From: Methylococcales bacterium
Lineage (GTDB): Bacteria > Pseudomonadota > Gammaproteobacteria > Methylococcales > Methylomonadaceae
DNA length: 5,536 bases
Assembly (NCBI GenBank): GCA_023134955.1
Contig: JAGLUC010000143.1
Location: forward strand, 1 to 5,536
Reading direction: 5' to 3'
Positions 5,042 through 5,536 of the stretch are shown piece after piece. Position numbers and translations under genes: made by a program. How positions within the stretch are numbered: the first letter of the stretch is position 1; each line of letters begins with the position of its first letter. The notes under the pieces were generated by a model that worked only from the letters and a program-made list of their open reading frames with translations, was not told the DNA's origin and made no database searches.

Positions 5042-5536
5042 ATTATTTACGATAACTTTTTTATTGACTGTCGGTCATACTGTTTTTGCGCTTGAAAGTG
5101 ATGCTGAACAACCTGTTTATATCGACTCAAATACAGCAGTCTATAACGATAAAACTGCGATCAGTATTTATACAGGTGATGTGGTGACTATTCAGGGAAG
5201 TTTAAATATAAAGTCAGACAAGCTGGTGGTTTATATTAAGGATGGTGAGATTGAAAAAATGGTTTTTACCGGTAAGCCTGCAAAATTCAAGCAATTACCC
5301 AGTGTGGGTGCAGATATGATTTATGGTGAAGGACTGACAGGGGAATATTATCCCAGTGAGGATAAATTAATTTTGATTGAAGAGGCAGTTGTTTCACAAG
5401 GAAATAATCGTTCGGCGAGTCGATTAATTGTTTATGACAGCAAAAATTCACTGATTAGAGCTGGCGATAAATCATCAGATGATAAAAGGGTGCATTCAGT
5501 TTTTAAGTCTAAAACAAAAAAACAGGATAATAAATG
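5028..5536 (+). CDS. lptA: LptA, periplasmic LPS-bridge protein (stop codon just beyond the window)
   Basis: The frame from the ATG at 5028 stays open for 169 codons to the last base and ends with an incomplete codon TG; a following A would make TGA. The protein would then have 169 residues, slightly shorter than E. coli LptA (185). A signal peptide is evident: Lys5, a hydrophobic core at 6-19 and a VFA cleavage site after residue 21. The mature part has the OstA/LptA pattern: VYIDSNTAVYNDKTAISIYTG (30-50), VTIQGSLNIKSDKLVVY (53-69), VFTGKPAKFKQ (79-89), EDKLILIEEAVVSQGNNR (111-128), RLIVYDS (132-138) and RVHSVFK (154-160). LptA oligomers form the beta-jellyroll bridge from LptC to LptD along which LPS slides across the periplasm. 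The gene starts inside lptC, with AAAGGG at 5018-5023 as ribosome-binding site. Confidence 0.94.
   Translation, partial: MNLIKLFTITFLLTVGHTVFALESDAEQPVYIDSNTAVYNDKTAISIYTGDVVTIQGSLNIKSDKLVVYIKDGEIEKMVFTGKPAKFKQLPSVGADMIYGEGLTGEYYPSEDKLILIEEAVVSQGNNRSASRLIVYDSKNSLIRAGDKSSDDKRVHSVFKSKTKKQDNK
5524..5536 (+). promoter_or_regulatory. Ribosome-binding site and probable start codon of the next gene, expected to be lptB
   Basis: AGGA (5524-5527) lies 6 nt before an ATG that forms the last three bases of the window. The ATG is offset by one base from the lptA frame, so one further A would make the ATGA stop-start overlap also seen at the kdsC-lptC junction. In the conserved locus the gene after lptA is lptB, the ATPase of the LPS extractor. 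No coding sequence of it is visible, so its identity is inferred from synteny alone. Confidence 0.5.

Noticed and set aside
1..5536. A previously undescribed system (defence, mobile, biosynthetic or RNA-based)
   Set aside because: Every substantial frame belongs to the conserved mla or yrbG-kds-lpt sets, and coding density leaves only the 180-bp divergent gap unexplained. I saw no direct repeats, integrase or transposase pieces, tRNA, or odd base composition.

Overview
The window reads as a chromosomal segment of an AT-rich, LPS-making gammaproteobacterium. The protein sequences resemble the E. coli K-12 yrb/mla-lpt locus gene by gene, in the same order and with the same divergent layout. The exact lineage cannot be settled by eye; a free-living aquatic gammaproteobacterium such as a member of Methylococcales is possible, but that is only an impression.

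Left arm, minus strand (1-1775): mlaF, mlaE and the first 55 codons of mlaD, which runs off the left edge. These encode the ATPase, the permease and the MCE-domain lipid-binding subunit of the inner-membrane Mla complex, which moves phospholipids between the inner and outer membranes and keeps the outer membrane asymmetric. The genes are 8 nt (mlaF-mlaE) and 1 nt (mlaE-mlaD) apart, so they are almost certainly one transcript. mlaC and mlaB would be expected beyond the left edge.

Centre (1776-1955): a 180-bp divergent control region. It holds a candidate sigma70 promoter for mlaF on the minus strand and two candidate promoters for yrbG on the plus strand. It also has a compact inverted repeat, and a Shine-Dalgarno followed by a start-stop mini-ORF that overlaps an extended -10 motif.

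Right arm, plus strand (1956-5536): yrbG (CaCA-family cation exchanger), kdsD (arabinose-5-phosphate isomerase), kdsC (KDO-8-phosphate phosphatase), lptC and lptA. The lptA reading frame is open to the last base, where a ribosome-binding site and ATG suggest that lptB begins. KdsD and KdsC make the KDO sugar of the LPS inner core. LptC and LptA form part of the bridge that carries finished LPS from the inner membrane across the periplasm. Gene gaps are 2, 37, -4 and -14 nt with no visible terminator, consistent with one operon. The two arms therefore build and maintain the two leaflets of the outer membrane: LPS outside, phospholipid inside.

I found no mobile element, CRISPR array, RNA gene or unrecognised protein. 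All coding sequence belongs to well-known families, and the only parts worth a second look are in the short divergent intergenic region and at a few gene junctions.
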